DNA of 64,000 nt from PMP191F sp047602185 (lineage in GTDB: Bacteria; Bacteroidota; Bacteroidia; Chitinophagales; Chitinophagaceae): assembly GCA_047602185.1 (NCBI GenBank), contig JASGHY010000001.1, positions 3,286,001 through 3,350,000 of the forward strand, given 5' to 3'. Below the pieces are notes generated by a model. That model was not told the DNA's origin. It made no database searches and saw only the letters and a list, made by a program, of their open reading frames with translations. Below, piece by piece: positions 8,188 to 18,143 of this stretch (within the stretch, counting starts at the first letter, position 1; each line of letters starts with the position of its first letter). The position numbers were made by a program, and so were the translations under genes.

Positions 8188-11100
8188 TTAGAAAGATGCT
8201 TTTACACCCAGTGAATAGGTTCTTGCCATTGGATAAGGCGCAGGACCGCCTTTAATGGAAGAAGCCTGAACTTCAGGGTCTATCGTTTTGAAATCGGTAA
8301 TGATAAAGGCATTCTGTACGTCGGCATATACGCGAAGATTTTTCACATATTTGCTCAGCATGGCTGAATTGAAAGTATAGCCCAGTGTAATGTTGCGGCA
8401 ACGCAAAAAATCTCTCTTCATCAAACGGATATCAATGCCGGGAGAAATACCAAGACTTGTTTCATTGAAGGCCACACCGGGTAAAGTACCACTGGGATTG
8501 CTGGTGCTCCATGCATCTTTAATTCTGTCAGTACCGCTCTGGTTGTTTGACAACAGGCTCAGCGGATCGCCCCAGAGGGTTGTATAATCATTACCCCATG
8601 CACCAAACTGACCATAGAAGAAGATACCGAGGTCGATATTCTTATAGCGGAATGTATTGCCTACGCCTAAGATAATATTGGGGTTGCCTTTATACTGTAC
8701 CACATCTTTATTATCGAGTATTTTATCACCATTCTGATCTACAAACAGCGGAGCTCCGGGTCTGTTGGCACCACCGGTGGTGGGCTGCCATGCAGGTACC
8801 TGCTGTCCGGGTTGCAGAATACCATTGGTCTTATATACATAAATAGTTCCGAAGGGATCTTTTACACCGGCGTAAGGAGGCGGAGGTTCGTTGACAAAAC
8901 GTTCTTCCCACCATGCTTTGTAATGTGTAAGATTGATATTGGTGCTCCAGCTAAAGTTTTGTGAACGGATATTATCTGTATTCAATGTAAACTCATAACC
9001 CGTTCTGCGCTGGCGACCACCGTTAACAGGTGAAGTGGAAATGATAGATAACTGTGGCGTAGTGGCATTGCTCAGCAAACGGGTTTTATCTTCTGTAAAC
9101 CAGTCAAACGAACCGGTGATCCTGTCGTGGAAAAAACCAAAATCAAGACCAATATCCAGTGTATTGGTTACGGGCCATTTCAAATTGGGATTATCAAAAG
9201 CAGTTACCTGGTAAGGAATATAAACCGTAGAACCGCTGTTGAAAGTAGCAGCCGTATTATCTGCCGAATAACCACCGTAAGCAGCAGTACCGGGTCTTTC
9301 ACCTGTTTTACCATAACTGCCACGGAGTTTTAATAAGGAAACCGCGTCCACATTTTTGAGGAATGCTTCATTACTGATCTTCCAGGCTATTGAAGCGGAA
9401 GGGAAGTTCTGGTATTTGTTATCGGGGAAAAACTTATCAGCACCATCCCTACGCACACTCAATGACAACACATAACGGTCGAGGAAGTCGAAGTTGGTCC
9501 TTGCAAAGAAAGAACGGAATTTATCCTGTCCGCGATAAGAAGTAGGCGTACCAAATGAAGTGGCCGAAGCAAGATTAGCTGTATTGATCGCATCCAGCAT
9601 ACCGTATGCCTCTACTCCTATACCGGTATAATTATCTATATACTGACCTACGCCAGCTACCGCATCCAGCTTTACAAAGTCGCCAAATGTTTTCTTATAA
9701 GACAATGTAGCTTCCATTGTCTGGTTCTGGCGGCGGTCTTCAGCAATGTTACCGGTAGCGCGGTACAACTGTCCCCAGAACACTGTTTTAGGGATATAGA
9801 AATCACGTACAGCATACTCTGTATTGTAACCATAAGAAAGTTTACCGGTCAATACTTTTGGCAGGATGGTAAAATCGAGCGAGATATTACTCAGCATGCC
9901 ATTGAAATTGGTGCGGTCGCTTATGTCCAGCAGCGATACCGGGTTGCCTGTAAAACCAAACAATGTATAGTTACCATTATTATCATATACAGGCAGGTAA
10001 GATGGATATGCAAGTGCTGCCTGTAACGCATTAAAGCCCTGTGTACCTGAGCCGCCTGTTTGCCAACCGGCCTGCGGGTTGGAATAAGAGTTCCTGTTGG
10101 CATTTACACTGGTGTTCAGTTTGAGATACTTGTTCAGTTCAAACGACACGTTGAGGCGACCGGTATATCTTGTAAGGTTAGAGCCTTTCAATGTTCCTTC
10201 CTGGTTAAAATAACTACCGGAGAAATAATACACTACTTTATCGCTACCGCCATTCAATGCAATAGCATGGTTATCTACCCTTCCTGATCTCAGTACCTGG
10301 CCCAGCCAGTCAGTACCAGCCCCTGCTGAAGCGATCTGTGCATCTGTAAACTTCGGAGTATAGCCCGAGAGATCGACAGGAGTGGTACCGAAAGGGGCCA
10401 TATTTTTATCAGATAAATATTTATCCTTGCTCAACTGATTATAGTAGGTCATATAGTCCGTTGCATTCAACGGTTTCAGGTAAGGCATGTTTTTGATCAG
10501 CGACTCATTACCATCATAAGTAACGATCATACGACCGGCCTTACCTTTTTTAGTAGTGATGAGCATTACACCATTGGATGCAGCCACACCATAAATGGCA
10601 GCACTGGCATCTTTCAGAAACTCTATAGATTCTATATCACCGGGGTTGAGACCGGCCAGCATACCCCTGTTTACCCCCTGCACTTCTACAGAACCATTAT
10701 CAGGCTCCAGCCCGCTATTGGGATATACCACCCCGTCAATTACGATCAGTGGTGTACCCTTACCACGGATAGAGATATTAATATTACCACCCGGCTGTGC
10801 GCTTTGCTGGTTTACCTGCAAACCGGCTGCACGCCCAAACAGTAACTCAGGGATACTGTTATTGGCAGCAGCAGGGATCTTTTTAGGATCTACTTTAGCT
10901 ACTGAAGTACTGATGTCCCTGCGCGTGGTGGTACCATAACCAATTACCACTACTTCACTCATATCGGCAGCATCGTCCTGCATAATAACAGCTATCGGTG
11001 CAGTGCCGGTAACTTTTACCTCCTGCGTCTTATACCCCACATAGCTGATTACGAGGGTAGCCCCGGAAGCTGCATTGATAGAAAATGCTCCTTCCGCATT

Positions 11101-11274
11101 AGAGATAGCAGATCTGTCAGAATTTTTAACGGTGATGGTAGCGCCGGAAAGAGGTGAACCGGCAGCGTTGCGCAAGGTTCCGGTAATTGTTTGCTGTGCA
11201 AATAAGGACAGGCTGCAACAGAAAACAGCCAGTGCGGTCATGGCAAACCGGCGCAATCGTTTTTTCACTTGCAT
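8188..11274 (-). CDS. SusC/RagA-family TonB-dependent oligosaccharide importer (PUL 1)
   Basis: The 1028-residue protein has a signal peptide (ending FAQQ near 27), an N-terminal carboxypeptidase-regulatory-like domain (ITGTLRNAAGSPLSGATITV to VGYKTQEV, about 29-90), the SusC signature and plug domain (MSEVVVIGYGTTTRR; PLIVIDGVVYP; IESIEFLKDASAAIYG, about 100-240) and a long beta barrel ending in LGVKASF, with the terminal aromatic residue typical of outer-membrane proteins. It would import oligosaccharides captured by the SusD partner encoded downstream. It is the first gene of the minus-strand PUL 1 unit, divergent from the HTCS gene across a 253-base gap, where its promoter must lie; no perfect TAnnTTTG box was found there. 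Confidence 0.95.
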   Translation of the reverse strand: MQVKKRLRRFAMTALAVFCCSLSLFAQQTITGTLRNAAGSPLSGATITVKNSDRSAISNAEGAFSINAASGATLVISYVGYKTQEVKVTGTAPIAVIMQDDAADMSEVVVIGYGTTTRRDISTSVAKVDPKKIPAAANNSIPELLFGRAAGLQVNQQSAQPGGNINISIRGKGTPLIVIDGVVYPNSGLEPDNGSVEVQGVNRGMLAGLNPGDIESIEFLKDASAAIYGVAASNGVMLITTKKGKAGRMIVTYDGNESLIKNMPYLKPLNATDYMTYYNQLSKDKYLSDKNMAPFGTTPVDLSGYTPKFTDAQIASAGAGTDWLGQVLRSGRVDNHAIALNGGSDKVVYYFSGSYFNQEGTLKGSNLTRYTGRLNVSFELNKYLKLNTSVNANRNSYSNPQAGWQTGGSGTQGFNALQAALAYPSYLPVYDNNGNYTLFGFTGNPVSLLDISDRTNFNGMLSNISLDFTILPKVLTGKLSYGYNTEYAVRDFYIPKTVFWGQLYRATGNIAEDRRQNQTMEATLSYKKTFGDFVKLDAVAGVGQYIDNYTGIGVEAYGMLDAINTANLASATSFGTPTSYRGQDKFRSFFARTNFDFLDRYVLSLSVRRDGADKFFPDNKYQNFPSASIAWKISNEAFLKNVDAVSLLKLRGSYGKTGERPGTAAYGGYSADNTAATFNSGSTVYIPYQVTAFDNPNLKWPVTNTLDIGLDFGFFHDRITGSFDWFTEDKTRLLSNATTPQLSIISTSPVNGGRQRRTGYEFTLNTDNIRSQNFSWSTNINLTHYKAWWEERFVNEPPPPYAGVKDPFGTIYVYKTNGILQPGQQVPAWQPTTGGANRPGAPLFVDQNGDKILDNKDVVQYKGNPNIILGVGNTFRYKNIDLGIFFYGQFGAWGNDYTTLWGDPLSLLSNNQSGTDRIKDAWSTSNPSGTLPGVAFNETSLGISPGIDIRLMKRDFLRCRNITLGYTFNSAMLSKYVKNLRVYADVQNAFIITDFKTIDPEVQASSIKGGPAPYPMARTYSLGVKASF

Positions 11275-11527
11275 TGTTAAGCAGTTTTGTTTTGAGGATT
11301 TGCAAACCGGATAGAAATGCCGTCACCGGCGTTTATTGAACTGCCACAATGACAAGCATTTATCCCGGATCGTTAGAAAAGCAAATTACTCACCACTGCT
11401 TTATATGGCTTGTCCTATTGTTCATTTCTTTGGTTCTAATCATCCGTTTCAGCGGAGAACAGGATAAATTACCTTCAAATTGAACTACATTTAGGGGAAC
11501 GATTTTTATACAGAAAGGTATTGCCAC

Positions 11528-14500
11528 ATGAAATGCCATTTTTGCACCAACCTGCTGAAACATACTGCCGGGAAACTGCTGTTACTCCTTCTGCCACTTG
11601 TTGCCTTGCGTACATCTGCACAGGCACCTTCCCTGAAATTTAAACATATCACCAACGAGCAAGGACTCTCAAACAGCACCATTGAATGTATTTTCCAGGA
11701 TAGCAGGGGCTTTATGTGGTTTGGTACAAGGGATGGGCTGAACAGGTTTGACGGCTACCAGACTACTATTTACCGGTACGACGCAAAAGACTCCAACAGC
11801 ATCAGCGATAATTATATACGCGCCATTTACGAAGACAAACAACATTTTTTATGGGTTGCTACTACCAACGGGCTTAACAGGCTGGATATTTCCTCCAACC
11901 GTTTTACGCGTTATAAACATAACCCGGCAGATGCTGCCAGTATCAGCAACAACATTGTTACAGCACTGTACGAAGATGCCAGCAGCAGGTTATGGGTCTG
12001 CACTGCAGAAGGCGGCTTGAATCTTTTCAGCAATACCACTGGCAACTTCTCCCGTTTTCGCTACCAGGCTGGTAATGCCAAAAGCCTGAGCAGTGATAAT
12101 ACGCAATGCCTGCTAGAAGATAGCAAGGGACGTTTCTGGATCGGTACAGCCAATGGCCTCAATCTATTTGACAGAACATTGCAGCAGGTTACCGGTTACT
12201 ATACACTGGATAACAGCAGTAAGTCAATTGAAAATAAGATCATCCGTGTTATCTGTGAAGATAAAAAAGGCGACCTGTGGATAGGCACCGAAGACAACGG
12301 GATCTTTGTTTTTAATCCCCGGCAAAAAACATTTACCCAGTACCAGCATCGCGAAAAAGACCCGCTGAGCCTTGGCAGCAACCAGGTAAGAAGTATTATT
12401 ACAGATAAGGAAGGGAATATATGGATAGGTACTGTAAACGGCGGGCTCGAATTGTTTGATGCAACACACCAGGCATTCTTTCATTATAAAAAAGAAACCG
12501 ACGATCCCGAAAGCCTGTCGCAACGTACCGTATCGGCCCTGCTGGAAGATAAACAGGGCAATCTATGGATAGGTACACACCGTGGCGGTATTAACCTGTA
12601 CACACCCGGTACTGATAAGTTCGCTTTATACAGACAGGAATCGAAACCGAATAGCCTGAGCTATAATGATGTGAGAAGTTTTTGTGAAGATAACCGGGGT
12701 AATATCTGGATAGGTACTGATGGCGGCGGGTTGAATTGCTTTAACAGGCAAACCAACAAGTTTACACATTATAAATACAACCCCTTTGATGCTTCCGGCA
12801 TCAGCTCCAATGAAGTACTGCATGTAAGCGAAGACAGTGAAGGCAATATCTGGATTGCTACCTGGGGCGGTGGACTTAATTTACTGGACCACCATACCGG
12901 CCGCTTTACAAGGTTTACACATGATGCAGCCAATGCCAACAGCATCAGTTCCAATTACGTGCAGAAAGTTTATGAGGACCGCCAGCACAACCTGTGGGTT
13001 GCTACTTACTACGGTGGCTTAAACCTGCTTGACAGAAAGACGAGACAGTTTACCAGCTTTATCCGCGATCCGCAAAACAGAACCGCCCTCTCGGGTAATA
13101 ATATTGTATCACTTACAGAGGACAATGCCGGTAATTTATGGATCGGTACTGATGATGGCGGTTTGAATTGCTATGATCCGGCAACACAAGGTTTCTCACA
13201 TTATTTCCATACAGACGATAAAATGCCTGATCTGCGGGTACTGTTCTGTGACAGCAAGGGCAGATTGTGGGTGGGACAGACAGGTCTTTATTTATTTGAC
13301 CCGGCAAAAAAAGCATTCAACCGTTTTACAACCGAAGCAGGCCTGGCTACCGAATTTATCAAAGGCATGACCGAAGATGAAAAAGGTAATTTCTGGATCG
13401 CTACTTCCAACGGGCTTACCTGTTTTAACCCGGACACCCATCGCTTTAAAAAGTATAATACCGGCGATGGATTGCAGGGACTGGAATTTGAGGCCAATGC
13501 TTATATGAAAACCCGTTCTGGTGAAATGTTCTTTGGTGGCATCAATGGCTTTAACGCATTCTATCCCAGCAGCATTACCAGCAACAGCTTTGTACCCCCG
13601 GTCTATCTTACTGATCTCCAGGTTTTCAATCAAAAAGTAATTCCCGGTAAAAATGCACCGCTGCAACAGGATATTAGTGTGGCCAATACCATTACATTAT
13701 CACATACCCAATCTTCTTTTTCACTTGGCTTTGCAGCGCTGAACTATACAGCTTCAGAAAACAACCAGTATGCCTACAAACTGGATAACTGGGACCATGA
13801 CTGGAACCTGGTAGGCCCGGAACGCAAAGCATCGTACACCAACCTTGATCCTGGCACTTATACATTTCATGTGAAAGCGGCCAATAATGATGGAGTGTGG
13901 AATGAACAGGGCGCCACTATCCGTATTGTTATCCGTCCGCCCTTCTGGGATACCTGGTGGTTTAAATTGCTGGTAATACTGGCAGCCGCAGGTGGCATCA
14001 TTGCCTTCTATCGTTTTAAACAAAAACTGCATTTACGGAAACTGGAAGAACAGAAGCGGGAGGAGATGCACCAGGAACAGTTGCAGTTCTTCACCAATAT
14101 ATCGCATGAATTCCGCACACCCCTATCATTGATACTGGGTTCGCTTGAAAAATTGCAGAAAGAAACTACGGGCAAATTATCAGTGGATTATTATAAGATC
14201 ATGCAAAGGAATATTCACCGCATGACAGGGCTGATCAATGAACTGATGGATTTCCGTAAAGTGGAAACCGGTATTCTTGAACTGAAAGTAATGCCGGGCA
14301 ATATCAGCCTTTTCACAGAAGAGATCGCTGAAGAGTTCTGTGAGCTGGCCGCGCAAAAACAGATCAACTTTACAGTGGAGGTACCGGATAACTTACCTGA
14401 GTACTGGTTTGACAGGCTGGTACTGGAAAAGATCGTACTAAACCTCCTGAGCAATTCCTTTAAATATACTGCCGACGGAGGCCGGGTAGCTATACAACTG

Positions 14501-15691
14501 TTTACAGATCTTAATCACTTTACTCCTTCTTTTTCCAATGAACTATTGTTACCAAATGAATACAAGGGAAAACAATATGCCTATATCCGTGTAGCAGACA
14601 ATGGCATTGGTATTTCCGGCGACTCTATCCGTCATTTGTTTGAACGTTATTATAAAATAAGTGATTCACATCTTGGTTCTGGTATAGGTCTTGCCTTTGT
14701 AAAAAGCTTAACAGCCCTGCACAAAGGACATATCTATGTTTACAGTGAGCGCAATAAAGGCACCGAGATCATTATTGGCATACCGGTACATAAGGAGGAC
14801 TATAAACCAGCCGAAAGATGGGTACACAATAATGAACCGGTAATGCGGCTTGAAAGCATTCATTACCGCGACGAACAACCCGCTCTTACAACAGATGAAC
14901 ATACACACGATATCAATAATACAGCCAATGGCAAGTACCACATACTACTGGCAGATGATAATGATGAGCTACGCCAATTCATCAAGGATAGCCTGCAACC
15001 CGTTTACCATGTAACAGAGGCAACGGATGGCTACAGTGGCTTAATAAAAGCCCGTGAAGAATTTCCCGACCTCATCATCAGCGATGTAATGATGCCTGGT
15101 ATGAATGGTATTGATTTCTGCAAACAGGTAAAAGAACATATTGATACCAGCCATATTCCCTTTATGATGCTGACGGCCAAAGATGCACCGGCAGCCCGAC
15201 TGGAAGGCGTAGATTCCGGTGCTGACTTTTATTTTGCCAAACCTATCAGCATCGACCTGCTGCAACTGACTATCCGCAACATTTTCGATCAACGAAGGAT
15301 CTTAAAAGAACGATACAGCAAAGATCATTATGCTGCTACTAAAGAGCAGGTGCATTCTACTAAAGACAAACTGTTTATGGACGACCTGCTGGCCATTATT
15401 GAAGCACAGCTTACCAACCCGGATATGGACGTGGATTATATCTGCAGTAAGATCGGCATGAGCAGGACAAGATTGTATGAAAAGATAAAAGGCATTACCG
15501 GTCAGTCTATCGGGGAACTGGTTCGTACTATACGCCTACGCAAAGCTATCCAGATCATGACGCATGAAGATGTTCCGCTTACTGAAGTGATGTACCGGGT
15601 AGGCATCCAGACACAATCTTACTTTACCAAAGCATTTAAAAAGGAATTTGGCAAAACGCCCACGCAGTTTTTACAGGAACTGAAGAAATAG
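11528..15691 (+). CDS. Hybrid two-component system regulator (HTCS) of PUL 1
   Basis: This 1387-residue one-protein signalling system has, in order: signal peptide (about 1-32); about fourteen beta-propeller repeats of the type GNLWIGT..GGLN (about 40-700), forming two seven-bladed sensor propellers; a Y_Y_Y domain (about 720-810); one membrane segment (WWFKLLVILAAAGGIIAFYRF, near 815-835); a histidine kinase with H860 in NISHEFRTP and an ATPase domain (DNGIGI; GSGIGLAFV); a receiver domain from about 1137 with phospho-acceptor D1186 in IISDVMMPG; and a C-terminal AraC-type DNA-binding domain (about 1285-1387). Such proteins sense glycan breakdown products in the periplasm and switch on the adjacent PUL. 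The divergent susC unit is the obvious target. The propeller alone does not reveal the ligand. Confidence 0.95.
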   Translation: MKCHFCTNLLKHTAGKLLLLLLPLVALRTSAQAPSLKFKHITNEQGLSNSTIECIFQDSRGFMWFGTRDGLNRFDGYQTTIYRYDAKDSNSISDNYIRAIYEDKQHFLWVATTNGLNRLDISSNRFTRYKHNPADAASISNNIVTALYEDASSRLWVCTAEGGLNLFSNTTGNFSRFRYQAGNAKSLSSDNTQCLLEDSKGRFWIGTANGLNLFDRTLQQVTGYYTLDNSSKSIENKIIRVICEDKKGDLWIGTEDNGIFVFNPRQKTFTQYQHREKDPLSLGSNQVRSIITDKEGNIWIGTVNGGLELFDATHQAFFHYKKETDDPESLSQRTVSALLEDKQGNLWIGTHRGGINLYTPGTDKFALYRQESKPNSLSYNDVRSFCEDNRGNIWIGTDGGGLNCFNRQTNKFTHYKYNPFDASGISSNEVLHVSEDSEGNIWIATWGGGLNLLDHHTGRFTRFTHDAANANSISSNYVQKVYEDRQHNLWVATYYGGLNLLDRKTRQFTSFIRDPQNRTALSGNNIVSLTEDNAGNLWIGTDDGGLNCYDPATQGFSHYFHTDDKMPDLRVLFCDSKGRLWVGQTGLYLFDPAKKAFNRFTTEAGLATEFIKGMTEDEKGNFWIATSNGLTCFNPDTHRFKKYNTGDGLQGLEFEANAYMKTRSGEMFFGGINGFNAFYPSSITSNSFVPPVYLTDLQVFNQKVIPGKNAPLQQDISVANTITLSHTQSSFSLGFAALNYTASENNQYAYKLDNWDHDWNLVGPERKASYTNLDPGTYTFHVKAANNDGVWNEQGATIRIVIRPPFWDTWWFKLLVILAAAGGIIAFYRFKQKLHLRKLEEQKREEMHQEQLQFFTNISHEFRTPLSLILGSLEKLQKETTGKLSVDYYKIMQRNIHRMTGLINELMDFRKVETGILELKVMPGNISLFTEEIAEEFCELAAQKQINFTVEVPDNLPEYWFDRLVLEKIVLNLLSNSFKYTADGGRVAIQLFTDLNHFTPSFSNELLLPNEYKGKQYAYIRVADNGIGISGDSIRHLFERYYKISDSHLGSGIGLAFVKSLTALHKGHIYVYSERNKGTEIIIGIPVHKEDYKPAERWVHNNEPVMRLESIHYRDEQPALTTDEHTHDINNTANGKYHILLADDNDELRQFIKDSLQPVYHVTEATDGYSGLIKAREEFPDLIISDVMMPGMNGIDFCKQVKEHIDTSHIPFMMLTAKDAPAARLEGVDSGADFYFAKPISIDLLQLTIRNIFDQRRILKERYSKDHYAATKEQVHSTKDKLFMDDLLAIIEAQLTNPDMDVDYICSKIGMSRTRLYEKIKGITGQSIGELVRTIRLRKAIQIMTHEDVPLTEVMYRVGIQTQSYFTKAFKKEFGKTPTQFLQELKK

Positions 15692-15821
15692 GTGTTAGCT
15701 GTTAGCGACCTACAACAGATCTCAAAAAAATGCTAGCCTGCATCCGAACATTAACAGATGGTTATTACAAGACAGTTTATGTAATATTTCACAATACAGC
15801 ATCCAGGATAAAATATTACCT

Positions 15822-16325
15822 ATGACAATTATTCTCCGTCTTGTATTTCCCATACTCTGCTTCTTATTCATTATTCCCCAATGCAAAGCACAGCAAATCT
15901 TAAATGGGAAATATATCGGTCTGGAAAAGATAACCGTTACGCCTGACGGTACCATGTATTGGCCCGGCATTTATAACTTCGGGCCCCGTATCGGAAAGAT
16001 GGACAGCAGTTGGTATCATGAAACGACTATTATCGTTACAGACACCTCCATTGTAGTGGAAAAAAGACCATTATCAATTAAAAACGGGATAGTAACCTAC
16101 TCCGATTCTACAGGTGGATTTTATTTCTACAAAACAGTTTCTAAAAAAGCCAAAGATTCATCATGGTCTATTATGTGTTCGCTGGAAACCTGTAAATACT
16201 GTCCACACACCGCTACGGCAACTCCAAGATATATACATGTATTTTACACCATACATCCCGGAAAAACAGACTGGCTCATAGATACAGAATTTGAAAAAGG
16301 GCTTTTATTCAGGAAACAGGAGTAA
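15822..16325 (+). CDS. Secreted hypothetical protein with cysteine-rich segment
   Basis: The 167-residue protein has a signal peptide (MTIILRLVFPILCFLFII to CKAQ, 1-24). The mature part is beta-rich, with repeated threonine/isoleucine strands (ETTIIVTDTSIVVEK) and one cysteine cluster, CSLETCKYCPH at about 126-136, which could bind a metal or form disulfides. I do not recognise a family. It starts 130 bases after the HTCS gene in the same direction and may be read through from it, but nothing ties it to sugar use. Confidence 0.6.
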   Translation: MTIILRLVFPILCFLFIIPQCKAQQILNGKYIGLEKITVTPDGTMYWPGIYNFGPRIGKMDSSWYHETTIIVTDTSIVVEKRPLSIKNGIVTYSDSTGGFYFYKTVSKKAKDSSWSIMCSLETCKYCPHTATATPRYIHVFYTIHPGKTDWLIDTEFEKGLLFRKQE

Positions 16326-16357
16326 GCACCGGCCTGCGCCGCACGAGTTGACAGGTA

Positions 16358-16630
16358 TTAATAAACAATGATGCGGCGATCAGCAGTCGCAGACGAAACA
16401 CCTGTTTCAACAAAAACATAAACGCCTTTACCCAGCTTCTTCACATAAACATACAGTTCAGCAGGATCTTGTACCGTACAGGTGCCGAGGTATTTCCCCT
16501 TTTCGCTATACACATTGTAGGTATGACGGTCTGCCAGCTGGTATGTAGAAAGAGAAGGGTTCTCCGTAACAGCAAAACTGTTGCATACATACAGGCAACC
16601 TGCAACAAAAAGAAAAGCAATTTTTTTCAT
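16358..16630 (-). CDS. Small secreted hypothetical protein (90 aa)
   Basis: Starting at the ATG at 16630, the protein begins MKKIAFLFVAGCLYVCNSFAV, a clear signal peptide; the in-frame extension to 16669 adds 13 residues in front of it and is rejected. The mature part of about 70 residues has one cysteine and alternating hydrophobic strands (YNVYSEKGKYLGTC; GVYVFVETG). No known family is recognised. It is convergent with the preceding gene, with a 32-base gap. Confidence 0.6.
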   Translation of the reverse strand: MKKIAFLFVAGCLYVCNSFAVTENPSLSTYQLADRHTYNVYSEKGKYLGTCTVQDPAELYVYVKKLGKGVYVFVETGVSSATADRRIIVY

Positions 16631-16799
16631 GGCTATACTATTTGCCGTAAAAATAGCTGCCTGCCACATATCAAATATTGAAGAGTCGCCTGGATGTTAT
16701 AATTCATCACTGAAATGCTTATCCCCCTTTCTAAAAAATCTGCCATCGATCAACACTGCCTGATCATAAACACCGGTAACCTGCAACTGGTAACCGGCA

Positions 16800-17654
16800 T
16801 CATTTTAAGAGGTCATTATACCCGATCAACTGAATATTGTGTTTGGTGATAAATGTTCTCACTTCTTTGTCAGTCCACAGATCAGTTACGCCTTGCCTGT
16901 CTTCAGCAACATTCTCATAACCTATATGATGGATAGCACGTAACTCCTCATTATCCAGTCCCGGATGCTCCAGGAACATATAAGTTTGACCGGGCTGCAG
17001 TGTAGCCAGCATTTTTAAAAAGCTTTCTTTTTTCTCTTTAAAGGTGGCATGTGGCCCATTAAAACCAACAGATTGTACGCCACGCTCTTTCAGGTCAATA
17101 TCAATATTATATTCCTTTGCCAGTTTGCGGGCCAGTGCAGTAACTTCTGCATTCATATTAACACAGCCCATATGTGCTGAAACGTGACTGATGCGCGGCA
17201 CCTTTTCTTTAGCCAGTTGTATCTGTGCACGAAATTCTTTTTCAATATCTTCCAGCTTCCAGTTATGCTCCACTAAAGCGCCATTGGGATAATTCTTATC
17301 TGCCCATATTTTAGGATAGAAATAACCATCCTTATCAGTAAGGCTCGGGCATACAGATACCGGTCGCCATTTAACGTTGTCCCATTCACTTGTTAATGCC
17401 AGGTGCACACCTACATCTACCCCGGGATTCTCCTGCAACAACTTAACCGCTTCCGGAAACCAGGGCGATGGCACAATTATTTCAATTGACTTTTCAATTC
17501 CCTCTTTATAGGTTTTGATCAATGCCAGGTTACCACTGTGCGAAAATCCCATGTCATCTCCCCTGATGATCAGTTGTGGCGGAGCAGTTTGTGCTGTAAT
17601 ACCTGACAAAGCAGACAGGAAAATAACGGTCACAAAAACAAGTGCTTTATGCAT
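16800..17654 (-). CDS. YdjC/ChbG-like carbohydrate deacetylase, secreted
   Basis: The 284-residue protein has a signal peptide (ending TAQT near 22). The YdjC fold motifs are visible: IIRGDDMGFSHS with metal ligands D33 and D34, VGVHLALTSEW with H84, and ISHVSAHMGC with H157 and H161. The family hydrolyses N-acetyl groups of sugars such as chitooligosaccharides (ChbG) using a divalent metal. Unlike cytoplasmic ChbG, this one is predicted to be exported, so the natural substrate may be a surface or diet glycan. It is divergent from the ArsR gene across 166 bases. Substrate is an inference from the family only. Confidence 0.8.
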   Translation of the reverse strand: MHKALVFVTVIFLSALSGITAQTAPPQLIIRGDDMGFSHSGNLALIKTYKEGIEKSIEIIVPSPWFPEAVKLLQENPGVDVGVHLALTSEWDNVKWRPVSVCPSLTDKDGYFYPKIWADKNYPNGALVEHNWKLEDIEKEFRAQIQLAKEKVPRISHVSAHMGCVNMNAEVTALARKLAKEYNIDIDLKERGVQSVGFNGPHATFKEKKESFLKMLATLQPGQTYMFLEHPGLDNEELRAIHHIGYENVAEDRQGVTDLWTDKEVRTFITKHNIQLIGYNDLLK

Positions 17655-17754
17655 AACGTACTGTTTAAGTCAGGCAACAATATAGCTAAAAGCAGGTTTG
17701 CGCGCAAGTACAATGATATGAAACACACGCACTTGATCAATGCCGTGAAATATA

Positions 17755-17787
17755 TTTTGCGCAACCATCCAGTTGCATGTATATTTG
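17755..17787 (+). promoter_or_regulatory. Bacteroidota-type promoter of the ArsR operon
   Basis: A TTTTG box at 17755-17759 and a TATATTTG box at 17780-17787 are separated by 20 bases. This matches the Bacteroidota consensus of a -33 TTTG and a -7 TAnnTTTG. The ATG of the arsR-like gene follows 33 bases after the second box. Confidence 0.7.
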
Positions 17788-17802
17788 CAACCAGTTAGTT
17801 GC
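17761..17802. promoter_or_regulatory. Tandem inverted-repeat operator for the ArsR-family regulator
   Basis: Two copies of GCAAC-N6-GTTGC occur at 17761-17776 and 17787-17802, with starts 26 bases apart. The first fills the spacer between the promoter boxes, and the second begins at the last base of the -7 box and covers the likely start of transcription. This fits autorepression by the adjacent ArsR-family protein. Confidence 0.7.
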
Positions 17803-17820
17803 ACATAAATAAACGCCACC

Positions 17821-18141
17821 ATGAAGCGAGATGTATTTAATGCTATAGCCGATCCTACCCGCCGTGCTATATTAAGCCTGATAGCGATCCAGGCAATGAC
17901 GCCCAATGCCCTTGCCGAACATTTCAATACCAGCCGGCAGGCAGTATCAAAACACATACAGGTGCTGGCAGAATGTAAGCTGGTAAAACAGGAACTATCA
18001 GGAAGAGAGATCTATTATCATTTTAATCCTAAAAAAATGAAAGAGATAGCAGACTGGCTGGAACCCTTCAGACGTACATGGGAAACCAGGTTCAATCAAC
18101 TGGAAGATGTATTGACCAATTTAAAAAATAAAAAGTCATAA
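17821..18141 (+). CDS. ArsR-family winged-helix transcriptional regulator
   Basis: The 106-residue protein is almost entirely one winged-helix domain. The opening MKRDVFNAIADPTRRAILSL is typical of ArsR repressors paired with AHSA1 proteins, and the recognition-helix region is TSRQAVSKHIQVL (about 39-51). No cysteine metal site is seen, so metal sensing is unlikely; this subgroup usually lacks it. The gene is followed after two bases by the AHSA1 gene, forming a two-gene operon. A double inverted repeat over its promoter suggests it represses itself. Confidence 0.9.
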   Translation: MKRDVFNAIADPTRRAILSLIAIQAMTPNALAEHFNTSRQAVSKHIQVLAECKLVKQELSGREIYYHFNPKKMKEIADWLEPFRRTWETRFNQLEDVLTNLKNKKS

Positions 18142-18143
18142 CC

